Origin: a virus
DNA: 64,000 nt
Reading direction: 5' to 3' (one strand)
Virus record (IMG/VR): IMGVR_UViG_3300046011_006646
Span: 1-64,000 of that record
Each line of letters starts with the position of its first letter. Position 1 is the first letter of the stretch. Under the pieces are notes generated by a model. It did no database searches. It was not told the DNA's origin and saw only the letters and a program-made list of their open reading frames with translations. The position numbers were made by a program, and so were the translations under genes. Of this stretch, positions 1 through 9,700 are shown piece after piece.

Positions 1-873
1 GGAAATATCAAATTTTGAGTAGTTTTTAGCATAAGAGTTTACAGGTCTTGTCCAAACCCTAACATAATTTTCTTTTTCAACACCAGGATAATCATTTTCA
101 ACAAAAGTGTCTAAATATTCTTTATACTTTGGTGTTATAATATTGTAGTTTGCTGTAAAAATTTCCTCATATTTAACCCAAACAGTTTCTTCTGGTTTAA
201 TTGTTCTTTGTGTTTTTTCACCAGTTTGTTTATTAATTTCTGTTACAGTTCCACGAATATCAAAACCACAAACATAATATTGTAACTTATCTTGTACTTG
301 TGATAATTTTGAAACCATACCGTCAAGTAATTTTAAATCGTGTAAGTGAGAAGAACCACCTAACCAACCAATTCTAATTTTATCAGAAGGTAATGTTGGT
401 TCATTAAATTGTGGGTCATTTGGGTCTACAGCATTTGGTAATACAATAACATTTTTATTGAATCTTTTAATTTCGTTTGCAAAAAGTTCTGTTGTTGTTG
501 TCACATAATTACAAACTTTTAGATTTGCAACTATTTTTTCGTGAATTTTATTCTGAACAATAAGTTGGTGTATTGGGTGTTCTTTTGTTGGTAACCAATA
601 ATCATCAATGTCACCAATTACAACAATACCAATTGACCTTAATTTTTTAATAAACTCAACCGAAGCATCATAATCGGTTCCAATAATTCTATGAAAATGA
701 ACAATTTGATATTTTTTCCAAAATTCTAAATCGTTTATATTAACACTATATTCAATATCTACGTGGAACTCTTCCGGATATAAATTTTGTAACTTAACAT
801 GGGGGTCAACAGATCTAAATTTACCAACTCCACTACCATCTGATGGTAGTACTAAAACATTTATTTTACTCAT
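1..873 (-). CDS. Glycosyltransferase, GT-B fold, group 1/GT4-like (partial; C-terminus beyond the window)
   Basis: An open frame reads leftward from an ATG at 873 through the window edge without a stop, giving 291 codons. The N-terminus (MSKINVLVLPSDGSGVGKFR) looks like the first Rossmann strand and glycine loop of a GT-B enzyme. The segment IRIGWLGGSSHLHDLKLL, about residue 175 onward, resembles the start of the second Rossmann domain of family 4 glycosyltransferases. The reaction would be sugar transfer from a nucleotide sugar; donor and acceptor cannot be told. A terminator lies just upstream (925-963), so it is probably transcribed separately from the operon to its right. It may belong with the glycan enzymes at 14-27 kb. 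Family call fairly safe, specificity unknown. Confidence 0.7.
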   Translation of the reverse strand, partial: MSKINVLVLPSDGSGVGKFRSVDPHVKLQNLYPEEFHVDIEYSVNINDLEFWKKYQIVHFHRIIGTDYDASVEFIKKLRSIGIVVIGDIDDYWLPTKEHPIHQLIVQNKIHEKIVANLKVCNYVTTTTELFANEIKRFNKNVIVLPNAVDPNDPQFNEPTLPSDKIRIGWLGGSSHLHDLKLLDGMVSKLSQVQDKLQYYVCGFDIRGTVTEINKQTGEKTQRTIKPEETVWVKYEEIFTANYNIITPKYKEYLDTFVENDYPGVEKENYVRVWTRPVNSYAKNYSKFDIS

Positions 874-924
874 TTAATAATTTTTATTTAAAATATATCA
901 AACTACATTTTAAATATCAATATA

Positions 925-963
925 TAAAAAAACAAAAAATCCCCCCAATTAATTTTGAGAGGA
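925..963 (-). terminator. Rho-independent terminator of the leftward operon
   Basis: On the minus strand a TCCTCTC arm (963-957) pairs, with two G-U pairs, with GGGGGGA (946-940) across a 10-base loop. A T-rich run follows at 939-925. It lies just after the stop of the 989-1564 gene. Confidence 0.7.
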
Positions 964-988
964 CTTTACTTTATCGATGACACTTAAA

Positions 989-1564
989 TTATTTTGCTAT
1001 TTTTTTTATCTTTGTTACTCTACCTTCAAAGATATGTTGACCAACTCTAAATTTAAACTGATCGTTTGATTTTGTTTCTGATTCTGTTAATAAACCATTT
1101 TCTCTTAAAACATCTTCTACTGTTTCTCTAACAATTTGCCTAATATCATTATTTGATTGTTTAGGGATTGATTTTTGTTTTGGTATATTAGAATTCTCTT
1201 CACTAACATTATTATTCATTAATCTTGACGCTCTCTCAACTAAATCATTACTTAACCCAACACCAGAATGTACACCCATTGTTGGTTGATCAATTGGGTG
1301 TTCAATCATTAATCTTTTAATTTCATCAGGTAATTTTGAATTTAAAATTCTATCTTTTGTTGGTATTTCTGTGTTATATTGTTTTGGTGTTGCTTCTTGA
1401 AGGAATTCTTGTGGTAAATTATAAGTTGCATTTGGTGTTTGGAACTGTTGTAACTCAGGTACATTAGGTATATTCTTAGCCTGACCCCTATCCATATTAT
1501 TGTGTTTATCCATTATTTTTTTGGATATTAATAATTTGTTAATTAAATCTTGTTCTGAATTCAT
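989..1564 (-). CDS. Hypothetical protein with candidate prohead-protease sites
   Basis: 191 aa, hydrophilic, rich in Gln/Asn/Pro, no signal peptide or membrane segment. The N-terminal two thirds look disordered. About residues 140-160 form a charged amphipathic stretch (DIRQIVRETVEDVLRENG, then LLTES) carrying L-x-E sequences of the kind cut by T4-type prohead proteases. The C-terminus (residues ~170-191, VGQHIFEGRVTKIKKI) looks like a small beta domain. It is the last gene of a leftward operon; its start overlaps the stop of the upstream gene by 4 bases. A head-associated or scaffold-like role is possible but only inferred. I do not recognise a named family. Confidence 0.7.
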   Translation of the reverse strand: MNSEQDLINKLLISKKIMDKHNNMDRGQAKNIPNVPELQQFQTPNATYNLPQEFLQEATPKQYNTEIPTKDRILNSKLPDEIKRLMIEHPIDQPTMGVHSGVGLSNDLVERASRLMNNNVSEENSNIPKQKSIPKQSNNDIRQIVRETVEDVLRENGLLTESETKSNDQFKFRVGQHIFEGRVTKIKKIAK

Positions 1565-1977
1565 ATTTCTTCTATATTTTGTTCTTCTGGTCTATTATCA
1601 AAGACCGCGTTAATTATTACTCTTGTCATACTTTTATCACCATTTGGGTTATAACCAGGTCTAACTTCATTAAAGTTTTCCATAGTTGGTTTATAATTTA
1701 TTATTTTATCAACTCTAAACATTCTCCAACTAGGCAATGGTTTTTTACCCAAATACGCTCTATGTGACGCACCCTCAACATCCCAAGCTCTCAATACTGG
1801 GTTTCCAGCTTTACTATAACCATAACAAACAGGTTCAATAATTCTTAATCCTTTTCCTCCTGGTTCATCACCATCATAATAAACAATAACCCTTCGTTTT
1901 TTTTTAATAGAATCTACGATAGCATCAATAGAAGCTACTTCAACAATAAGGTCTTTTAATGTATTGTAAAGTTTCAT
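1561..1977 (-). CDS. WYL-like domain protein
   Basis: 138 aa. Residues ~25-95 read like a compact WYL domain: a beta strand RRVIVYYDGDEPGG, then RIIEPVCYGYSKAGNPVLRA, then WRMFRVDKI, matching the usual order I-x-Y, R-x-IEP-G, YL-A, FR-x-D-I. WYL domains are ligand-sensing regulators in bacterial transcription factors and defence systems; here there is no attached DNA-binding domain. The N-terminus MKLYNTLKDLIVEVAS is a short amphipathic helix containing a possible I-x-E cleavage site. The gene is joined by 4-base or 1-base overlaps to its neighbours. A regulatory or ligand-sensing role is inferred; a structural role cannot be excluded. Confidence 0.6.
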   Translation of the reverse strand: MKLYNTLKDLIVEVASIDAIVDSIKKKRRVIVYYDGDEPGGKGLRIIEPVCYGYSKAGNPVLRAWDVEGASHRAYLGKKPLPSWRMFRVDKIINYKPTMENFNEVRPGYNPNGDKSMTRVIINAVFDNRPEEQNIEEI

Positions 1978-2264
1978 TAAGCTGTTGGTGTGGTATAAGG
2001 TTTGTCTCTTTGATATTCGTTAATTTTAATTTCATTGATTCTTTCAATTATGTCAATAGAAGAACCACCATTTGCTGTATCAAGAAAACCACCGGTACCT
2101 TTACCTTGTTCATCACCATCAGAAATAGCATCTTTATTTGTTGCAGAATAAGGGTTAACAGCTTTGTAATCGTTTTTTGGAATCAACCTATTTCTTTGTT
2201 GTTCACCCACCATACCCAACTCATTCATTGGTTGGCTAAAATCTAATCTTTCACTTACTGGCAT
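1977..2264 (-). CDS. Small hypothetical protein
   Basis: 95 aa, acidic and Gly/Asn-rich, with no Cys, signal peptide or membrane segment. The middle (about residues 45-70) looks disordered and the C-terminal third (SSIDIIERINEIKINEYQRD) is a probable helix. The gene sits inside the overlapping leftward operon, touching the WYL-like gene by one base and separated from the next by one base, so it is very likely translated. No family recognised. Confidence 0.6.
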   Translation of the reverse strand: MPVSERLDFSQPMNELGMVGEQQRNRLIPKNDYKAVNPYSATNKDAISDGDEQGKGTGGFLDTANGGSSIDIIERINEIKINEYQRDKPYTTPTA

Positions 2265-2265
2265 T

Positions 2266-2736
2266 TTAAATTATTTTTTTAATTAAATCGTTTATCCTTA
2301 CTATACTTTCTTGTATTTTAAGGTCATCCACTTGACTTTTGTGTTCTTGTGAGGGTCTATTTAAATCTGCTAACCAACCCATATCATCAATTAATTGTTG
2401 ATTAACATCATCTGGCATATACTCTCTATTTATCTGTTGGGTTTGTTCATCACCTCTTCTTAATGAATCCAAAGTTTGGTCCACCCAATTTCTCATATAA
2501 TCACCACCGTTTAATATAAACGGAGCATCTTCTTTATTTCCATTGTAGTTATCAAAATAATTTTTAATTCTACCCAACTGTTGATATGTTACTTGACCAT
2601 TTGTTCTTAAATCAGTATTTCTATTGTGACCTTCAACCGATGAATCAGAATTAGGTACCTGTTGAAAACACACTGTAAGGTGGTCAATCATTTCTTTTGG
2701 TATTTGAATTATTTTTCCGTAAAGACTACTATTCAC
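2266..2736 (-). CDS. Hypothetical protein of the leftward operon
   Basis: 156 aa. Residues ~1-25 (GKIIQIPKEMIDHL) and ~50-75 are predicted helices. A flexible Asp/Gln-rich middle follows, and the C-terminus is an amphipathic helix (KIQESIVRINDLIKKII). It has no catalytic motif I can name. Its start overlaps the end of the upstream 325-aa gene by 8 bases, which supports translational coupling. Tightly packed with proteins that look virion-associated, so a structural or accessory morphogenesis role is plausible but unproven. Confidence 0.6.
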   Translation of the reverse strand: MNSSLYGKIIQIPKEMIDHLTVCFQQVPNSDSSVEGHNRNTDLRTNGQVTYQQLGRIKNYFDNYNGNKEDAPFILNGGDYMRNWVDQTLDSLRRGDEQTQQINREYMPDDVNQQLIDDMGWLADLNRPSQEHKSQVDDLKIQESIVRINDLIKKII

Positions 2737-3706
2737 CGCTCTTTAAGTATTTTACAAGTTTATCAATACTAATACCTTCTTTCTCTGCAATAGCTCTAAT
2801 TGACTCTAAATTTTTTTTAATTATTTTCCCAACTACATTTCCTTCGGTTTCTTTTTTTATTACATCAGTATCTTTTTTCTTTTTTGTTAATAAAATTTCA
2901 TCAAGAAGATGATTCATTTTTTGTTCTTCCAATTCAGATAATCTTCTTTTTGTAAAACAATTTTTACATCTACCTCTTTTTTTTTCTTGTTTTAATTCTT
3001 TATCCAATTTTTTGTCAAAACCAAATGATTTACATCTTTCATCTCTTTCTAAAAATTCATCAATACCCATATCTTTCATTGTACCCATACAATCTTTATA
3101 AGATTTATCATCTTCTGTTTCGTCATAGGCAAAAGCATCTGAATAATCAACTTCGTCAATAATGTTATCACCTTTATCTTCAGATTCACCATAATAAACT
3201 CTAATAAACGGCCACTGACTTGTTCTGGTCATTCTTGTTGTTTGATCCAAAGTTTTATGTGGGTGCATATTTTGTTGAAGTATTGGAATATTTGAACCTA
3301 AAAAACTACCGTCGCTATCAACTAACTCGTCTAATTCTCCATCCGGTTTATTAGGTTCTTCTTTTTCATATTTTTTAGGTACTTTACTATTAAGTTTTAT
3401 TCCTAATTTTTCACCTAATTTAATAATGAATGGTGTTGCAATTGTTGAACCTGGAAATATTTGAAAAGCAATTAAAGGTAATATTTTTAAAATATCTGCA
3501 GACTGATCTTTTATAAATTTTTTATCTTCATCCGACAATTCAAAATCTTTATCTTTTAAATAATCTTTTGCTGCGGACATTACTATTCTAACTAAAAGTC
3601 TAGTCTCTTTAAATTCTTTAACCACAGTGTCTTTATATTTCTTTAATTCCGAAGTAATATCAGAGATACTATTTTTTTTCAAACCTATTTTGTTTTTATT
3701 TTCCAT
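2729..3706 (-). CDS. Hypothetical protein with a hydrophobic segment; first gene of the leftward operon
   Basis: 325 aa, strongly charged. Residues ~70-105 form one hydrophobic stretch (KILPLIAFQIFPGSTIATPF) flanked by Lys-rich helices. The arrangement is faintly like the membrane-anchored part of LETM1-type proteins, but too weakly to name it. The middle is acidic, and a CKNC pair lies at about residue 245. The C-terminal 70 residues are Lys/Glu-rich helices ending in a small helical unit (IRAIAEKEGISIDKLVKYLK). It is the promoter-proximal gene, with a TATTTAT motif 32 bases upstream on its strand. Membrane association is inferred. Confidence 0.65.
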   Translation of the reverse strand: MENKNKIGLKKNSISDITSELKKYKDTVVKEFKETRLLVRIVMSAAKDYLKDKDFELSDEDKKFIKDQSADILKILPLIAFQIFPGSTIATPFIIKLGEKLGIKLNSKVPKKYEKEEPNKPDGELDELVDSDGSFLGSNIPILQQNMHPHKTLDQTTRMTRTSQWPFIRVYYGESEDKGDNIIDEVDYSDAFAYDETEDDKSYKDCMGTMKDMGIDEFLERDERCKSFGFDKKLDKELKQEKKRGRCKNCFTKRRLSELEEQKMNHLLDEILLTKKKKDTDVIKKETEGNVVGKIIKKNLESIRAIAEKEGISIDKLVKYLKSGE

Positions 3707-3738
3707 TTTAATATTAAATTCTATTTTGGCTTTTTAAT

Positions 3739-3745
3739 ATAAATA
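3739..3745 (-). promoter_or_regulatory. Candidate late-promoter motif TATTTAT (leftward)
   Basis: TATTTAT on the minus strand ends 32 bases before the ATG of the 325-aa gene. It lies back to back with the rightward motif at 3759. Confidence 0.45.
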
Positions 3746-3758
3746 CTTTGATATGTAG

Positions 3759-3765
3759 TATTTAT
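3759..3765 (+). promoter_or_regulatory. Candidate late-promoter motif TATTTAT
   Basis: TATTTAT followed by an A-rich leader, 11 bases before the ATG at 3777; no Shine-Dalgarno sequence. Confidence 0.5.
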
Positions 3766-3776
3766 CTATAAAAGAA

Positions 3777-6746
3777 ATGGCTTACCAAAATATTAATCAA
3801 TATGTCTATCAAAAAAATAGAATTGGTCTAGAATATGATAGTATGGATATGTCACTAGCCTCTGACGAAAGAGACTATAGTGAAGAAGTTGTATTCTCGC
3901 CTTTTATAATTGCTGAAACATACGGTAAAAAACTACCAATAAATATTGATATTGATAATCCATTAACAGTACAACCGTTAAATCTTAGTTATAAAAATTA
4001 TAATCAAAATAATATTTTTGTTTCTCAAAATTATTATAACCCAAATGATGAATTATTAAATTGTTTAACAGCTGATACTGTTTGTGATATTGGTTTAACT
4101 GGTATCGATAATGGTTTAGTAAATAAAATGACTGGTGAAACATTAAATTTTACTGAAGGTATTTTTGAAGATTCTGTAAAGTTTAATAGAATGTACTACG
4201 ATAGAAGAATGAAAATGATACAAGTAACCGGATATACCGGAACTTATAGTCGTTTTTCTGGATTTACAAAACAAACATTATATGAAGTTGTAAGTAAAAA
4301 TCATCCACAATTTGGAAAATATCATGAACTATATGGTGGGTTTTACCAAGGGTTTTATAAACTATTTGGGTATGACTATGAAATTTTACCAGAAAGAGTT
4401 ACAAAAGGTTGGTCTGTTGAAATGGTTTTAAAACCAAGGTTATCAAATGAGTTTAGTCCTGGACCAAATGAAACAACTTTAAACTTATTATATCCTCAAA
4501 ATAAAAATACGTTTTTTTATATGGGGACAAGAGCTGAAAATAAATTTTATCATCACGCAGATGGTAGTCCAAAATGTTTTACAGGTTACACAAGAGTTAC
4601 AACACCACTTGCAAATTGTTTACAAACTTGTGCTTGTTGTAATAAAGCTATAACAAATAGTAGATGTATATTTGTTTACCCACCAAGGTCAAAAAATAAT
4701 CAACACGACCCACACGCAAATTATGGTTGTGATAAATGTAATGGTGTTAATAGTGTTAAAATAAGTTGTGGTTGCGGTTGTAATGAATCACCTTGTGATA
4801 CTTGCGGTTGGGAATGTCAAACACACCAATGTGAAACAATATTCTACCCAACACCAACACCAACACCAACACCAAGTCCAACACCGACTTGTCAAGATGT
4901 AACACCTATTTGTACACCTAGTTGTGCAACTTGTAATGATTGTGTTGATTGTGTTGATTGTGGAACAACTGGTTATACATCAATAGAAGATACTTGTGAG
5001 AAAGATCCGTTATTTGATTTAATGTCAAATAATATTTCATTTAAATTATGTGGTGACCCAAAAAACCCATCAATTGGTGTTAAAGTTTTAAGATTTACCG
5101 GTGGATGTGAAACAACAGGAACTTGTGTTACCGGACAAACCTATATGACCGGATATACAATTCAAGAATATTGTTCACCACCAATATACCCAAGATGTGA
5201 AAAAGAAAATCCTTCTTGGTTAAATTTGGAACATTGGTTTCAAGTCGATGTTGTTTGGAGAAGGTATACAAATTATGATTTTTGTGATTTAAAATATTTT
5301 GGTGGACTTGCGGATATAACAGAAATTAAATATTTAGATTCTTTAGCAAATAATACCGTCAATTTAATTAAGCCACCTTTAACTCATACAAATGAATTTG
5401 GAGAAACAATTGAAATTGTTAATTTAAATAAAAAGTGGTTAGATGAGAAAAAGGATAGACTTGGCAGATTACGAATTTATGTTAATGGAAAACCAATATA
5501 TACTTTAGAAAATTTTGAAGAGGTTATTCCAAGAGCACTAAATACAGATAAAGAAAGACAATTAGCGGTACCATTTAATATTTCTTGGGGTGGAGGAACA
5601 CAAGGTCTTCACGAAAATTTAACATTTTCATCTTGTACCGGTTTAACCTCAAATTATATCCAAGACCCTGAATGTTTTCCAACATCAGTTTTAAGTGGGA
5701 CAACATTATCTGGGTTAACAACAAATATATTATTAGAAAAAGAATTTGGTGGAACGTTTGAAGGTGGTATTTCACAATTTAGAATGTATGTTGAACCTTT
5801 AACTGGTGATGAAATTAAACACAACTTTTTATTGTTAAAAGATAAATTTGCAATGTTTGACCCAGATTGTCCAGATTGTGGTGATGATTTCTGTGAGGTT
5901 GATGATTTTACTTATGTTATTAATGATGTAACAACAACCACAACAACAATACCGGTTACAACAACCACAACAACATTTAATCCATATCTTTTAATAACGC
6001 AAGATTTTGAACCAATTATAACTCAAGATAACGATAATATTATTTGGTATTGGCCAACACCAATGGTTGGTGGATTTAGTCCTGATAGTATTTTATTTGG
6101 TAGAACGTATATTCAAGATAACAGAGATCAAAATTATTTAATTCAAAATCATTTTAATCAAAAATTAAATTCAAAAACATTAACACAAAGATATTGGGAC
6201 GACAATGGATGGTGGGGTGACCAAGGATATTTACCACATTGTGTTGGTTATGCTTGGGCTCATTGGTTAGAAGATGGTCCAGTTGAACAGTCTGGTATTC
6301 CACCAATTATAAAACCAATAGACATTTATAAAAATGCACAAAAACTTGACGAATGGTACGGTGAAAATTATGATGGAACTTCTGTAAGGGGTGGTGTTAA
6401 ATTTTTACAACAACAAAAGAAAGTAAAATCATATTATTGGACATATGATTTAAACACACTTATAAATACTGTTTTAAATGTAGGACCAGTTGTTGTTGGT
6501 ACAAACTGGTATTATGGAATGTTTTATCCGGATAAAAATGGTTTAATTAAAGTTAGGGGTGCTTTAGCTGGTGGACATGCTTATATAATTAATGGTATTG
6601 ATACCAAAACAAAACAGTTTAGAATAAAAAATAGTTGGGGTAAAAGTTGGGGAAAACAAGGTCGCGCATTTATTTCATTTACTGATATGACAAGATTAAT
6701 TAGAGAACAAGGTGAAATTTGTTTAGCAACAGAAATAAAATCATAA
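3777..6746 (+). CDS. Adhesin-like structural protein with C-terminal papain-like (C1) peptidase
   Basis: 989 aa. Residues ~140-260 and ~480-680 have the look of a LamG/concanavalin-like beta sandwich (VEMVLKPR; ISWGGG). A Cys-rich stretch with many CxxC pairs (~275-390) encloses a Thr-Pro linker (~355-365). A Thr-rich linker (two runs of T around TIPVT) leads to a papain-type peptidase at ~760-989. Cys822 lies in PHCVGYAWA, His934 in GGHAYIINGID and Asn952 in IKNSWGKSWG, the order and spacing expected of family C1A, so the triad is intact. There is no signal peptide; it opens the fibre region after a TATTTAT motif. Likely an exposed virion protein that cuts a surface protein or matures a neighbour. 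The target is unknown. Confidence 0.8.
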   Translation: MAYQNINQYVYQKNRIGLEYDSMDMSLASDERDYSEEVVFSPFIIAETYGKKLPINIDIDNPLTVQPLNLSYKNYNQNNIFVSQNYYNPNDELLNCLTADTVCDIGLTGIDNGLVNKMTGETLNFTEGIFEDSVKFNRMYYDRRMKMIQVTGYTGTYSRFSGFTKQTLYEVVSKNHPQFGKYHELYGGFYQGFYKLFGYDYEILPERVTKGWSVEMVLKPRLSNEFSPGPNETTLNLLYPQNKNTFFYMGTRAENKFYHHADGSPKCFTGYTRVTTPLANCLQTCACCNKAITNSRCIFVYPPRSKNNQHDPHANYGCDKCNGVNSVKISCGCGCNESPCDTCGWECQTHQCETIFYPTPTPTPTPSPTPTCQDVTPICTPSCATCNDCVDCVDCGTTGYTSIEDTCEKDPLFDLMSNNISFKLCGDPKNPSIGVKVLRFTGGCETTGTCVTGQTYMTGYTIQEYCSPPIYPRCEKENPSWLNLEHWFQVDVVWRRYTNYDFCDLKYFGGLADITEIKYLDSLANNTVNLIKPPLTHTNEFGETIEIVNLNKKWLDEKKDRLGRLRIYVNGKPIYTLENFEEVIPRALNTDKERQLAVPFNISWGGGTQGLHENLTFSSCTGLTSNYIQDPECFPTSVLSGTTLSGLTTNILLEKEFGGTFEGGISQFRMYVEPLTGDEIKHNFLLLKDKFAMFDPDCPDCGDDFCEVDDFTYVINDVTTTTTTIPVTTTTTTFNPYLLITQDFEPIITQDNDNIIWYWPTPMVGGFSPDSILFGRTYIQDNRDQNYLIQNHFNQKLNSKTLTQRYWDDNGWWGDQGYLPHCVGYAWAHWLEDGPVEQSGIPPIIKPIDIYKNAQKLDEWYGENYDGTSVRGGVKFLQQQKKVKSYYWTYDLNTLINTVLNVGPVVVGTNWYYGMFYPDKNGLIKVRGALAGGHAYIINGIDTKTKQFRIKNSWGKSWGKQGRAFISFTDMTRLIREQGEICLATEIKS
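4848..4888 (+). repeat. CCAACA hexamer microsatellite encoding Pro-Thr repeats
   Basis: Tandem CCAACA-type units code for alternating Thr and Pro in the Cys-rich region of the papain-fusion protein. In-frame hexamers can change length by slippage without breaking the frame. Confidence 0.8.
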
Positions 6747-6755
6747 TATAAAACA

Positions 6756-6762
6756 TATTTAT
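6756..6762 (+). promoter_or_regulatory. Candidate late-promoter motif TATTTAT
   Basis: TATTTAT then an A-rich leader, 15 bases before the ATG at 6778. Confidence 0.5.
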
Positions 6763-6777
6763 TAAATAAAAAAAACT

Positions 6778-9700
6778 ATGGCAGATAAAAGAATAACCGA
6801 CTTACCTTTAATATTATCTGGTGATATATCAACACAAGATGTATTACCAATAGTAGATGTCAATCTAGACATTACAAATAAAATTGAGGTAGATCAATTA
6901 AAATCATATATATTAACAGGTGTTAATGATTATTATGTTACTGGTGGTACCTATTCTAATGGAACAATAACATTAGGGAGACAAAATGGTTCTTTATCAA
7001 TTAGCGGTTTATACACTGGATCAACAGATGTTTTTGTAACTGGTGGTACCTATGATAACACAACTGGAACATTAACTTTAAAAGATAATAACGGAACGTC
7101 ATTTGGTGTAACTGGATTTACAACTGGTGGTACTGGGACTTCTTTATATGAAGTTGGTTCTGGAACTGACTCAACACAAAGGGTTGGTGTTAATAATGTT
7201 GCAATCGGTAATTGTTCTGCTGTTTTAGCTGGATCCGGAAACACTGTAATATCAGAATTTTCTTTTATTGGTGGAGGTTATAATAATACTGCTGGTTTTA
7301 GTGGTGGTGTTAATTTTGTTTATAATGAAACATTTACAGGTAATATACCTTCATCAGGATTTTACGGTTCAATTCCACCATCATCAACACTTTCCGGTCT
7401 TGGTTCTGGTTCAACTTTTTCATTTTATTTTTCAACTCAAACAACTTTAAGTAATGTTTATGTTGACAATCAAGGTAGTGGATATGTTAGTGGTGATACA
7501 TTAACATTTAACGGTTCAAATTTTGGTGGTGTAACACCTGCCGATAATGTTACAGTTCAAATCAACACATTAGGTGGTTCAAACATCGTTATTGGTGGTG
7601 GTCAAGGAAATACTGCAAATAGAGACTCATCAACAATTAGTGGTGGTTATATAAATAAAAGTAACGCAAACTGCTCAACAATCGGTGGTGGTTGTCGTAA
7701 CATTATTTCAAATGATTCTTGTTACTCAACAATTAGTGGTGGTAGAAGAAATACCGGATACGGTTGTTACGGAGTAATTAGTGGTGGTCGTTGTAATGAA
7801 ACTGGTGCTTATGGTACAATAACTGGAACATTTAATCAAGTGTATACCGGTGGTACTTTAAATGGAACTTTTTCTGGTGGTTATAACCCAACATCAACGA
7901 CATCTGGTTATGGATTTGATGCTTCTTTTGGTTTTGTTTTTAATTTTGGTACTTTATCTAGTGTTAATATTCTTGGTGGTGGTAATCGATATATTGGAAA
8001 TGATACTTTATTTTTTAATGGTAATATATTTCCTGGTGGAACAACTGGTATTGATGATGTAACATTTCAAGTTAGTACATCAATAAATAACTATGCAACA
8101 GTAGCTGGTGGATGTTGTAATACTGCATCTGGTGAATACTCAACAATTAGTGGTGGGTATGAAAATACAGTATCCGGTGATTATTCAACTATTGGTGGGG
8201 GTTCTTGTAACACAATTAATACTAATTCGTGCTATTCAACTATTGGTGGTGGTGATGATAATACTATCCTTCAAGGTGATGTTGCAACAATCAGTGGTGG
8301 TGAAAATAATACGATAAGTGGTGCTTATTCATTTATTGGTGGTGGTTATAATAATATAATAACAAGTTCTGATGCAACAATTGGTGGTGGTTGTAATAAC
8401 ACTGCAAGTGGTTACAAATCATTTATTGGTGGTGGAGAAAATAACGTTTCTGGACGAAATAATTTTGTTAGTGGAATAAATAGTTCTGTATATACTGGTG
8501 GTACTTTAAATAATACTTACGGTGGTATCTCACCAACATCAACATCAAGTGGTACTGGATCTGGGGTATTATTTAGTTTTGATTTTGTTCTTGGTGTATT
8601 ACAAACCATCCAAATACAAAACGGAGGTTCTGGTTATTCTAATGGTGAAACACTATATTTTAACGGTGGATTATTTGGTGGTGGTTCATCTCCTTTAGAT
8701 GATGTTTGGTTAAACATCCAAACAGAAAATAGCACACATACAACCGTAAGTGGCGGCTATTGTAACACATCAAGTGGGGATTACTCAACCGTAAGTGGTG
8801 GATATAGAAACACATCAAGTTGTTATAGTTCAACAGTAAGTGGAGGTATTAATAACAAATCAAGTGGTAATTCTTCAACCGTAGGAGGTGGTCTTGAAAA
8901 TACATCAAGTTGTTGTTATTCAACAGTAAGTGGGGGACGTAGAAATACATCAAGTGGTTATCATTCAACCGTAAGTGGTGGATACCGTAATACATCAAGT
9001 GGTCAATATTCAACCGTAAGTGGCGGACAATTTAACACATCAAGTGGTAATTATTCATTTGTTGGTGGTGGACAATGTAACGCGTCAAACTCTATTAACT
9101 CAACCGTAAGTGGTGGATTTTGTAATACAACAAGTGGAACTTACTCAACAATAGGTGGAGGTAATAATAATAAGTCTAGTGGTGGTTATTCAACACTAAG
9201 TGGTGGTCAAAATAATGTTGCCGGTGGTACACATTCATTTATTGGTAGTGGTTTTGGTAACGTTTCAGGTGTTAATGGATTTGTTACTGGTGTTACAGGT
9301 TTTGTATATACTGGAGGAACATTTAATAGTACATTCACCGGTGTTAGTCCAACTTCAACAAGTAGTGGATTAGGATCCAATGCGTTTTTTAACTTTAGTT
9401 TCCTTGGTGGTGTATTACAAAGTGTTACAGTACAATCAGCAGGATCTGATTATGTAAACGGAGATATACTATATTTTAATGCCGCTTCATTTTTTAGTAC
9501 ATCACCTCTTAATGATGTTTGGATAACAATATCAAGTGCTAGTAATTCATTTACAACAGTAGTTGGTGGTAGTCAAAACACATCAAGTGGATATCTATCA
9601 ATTGTTGGTGCTGGTTATCAAAATACATCAAGTGGTTGTTATTCATTTATTGGTGGTGGATGGTGTAACACAACGGTAGGTGATTGCTCAATGATACTTG

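Noticed and set aside
1579-1767. Plus-strand open frames opposite the leftward operon (also 1959-2246 and 2697-2912)
   Set aside because: They are antisense shadows rich in Phe/Ile/Ser, without leaders, lying opposite well-packed minus-strand genes.
2729-3706. LETM1-like identity of the 325-aa protein
   Set aside because: Only a short hydrophobic segment (LPLIAFQIFPGST) is reminiscent; no wider match is visible.
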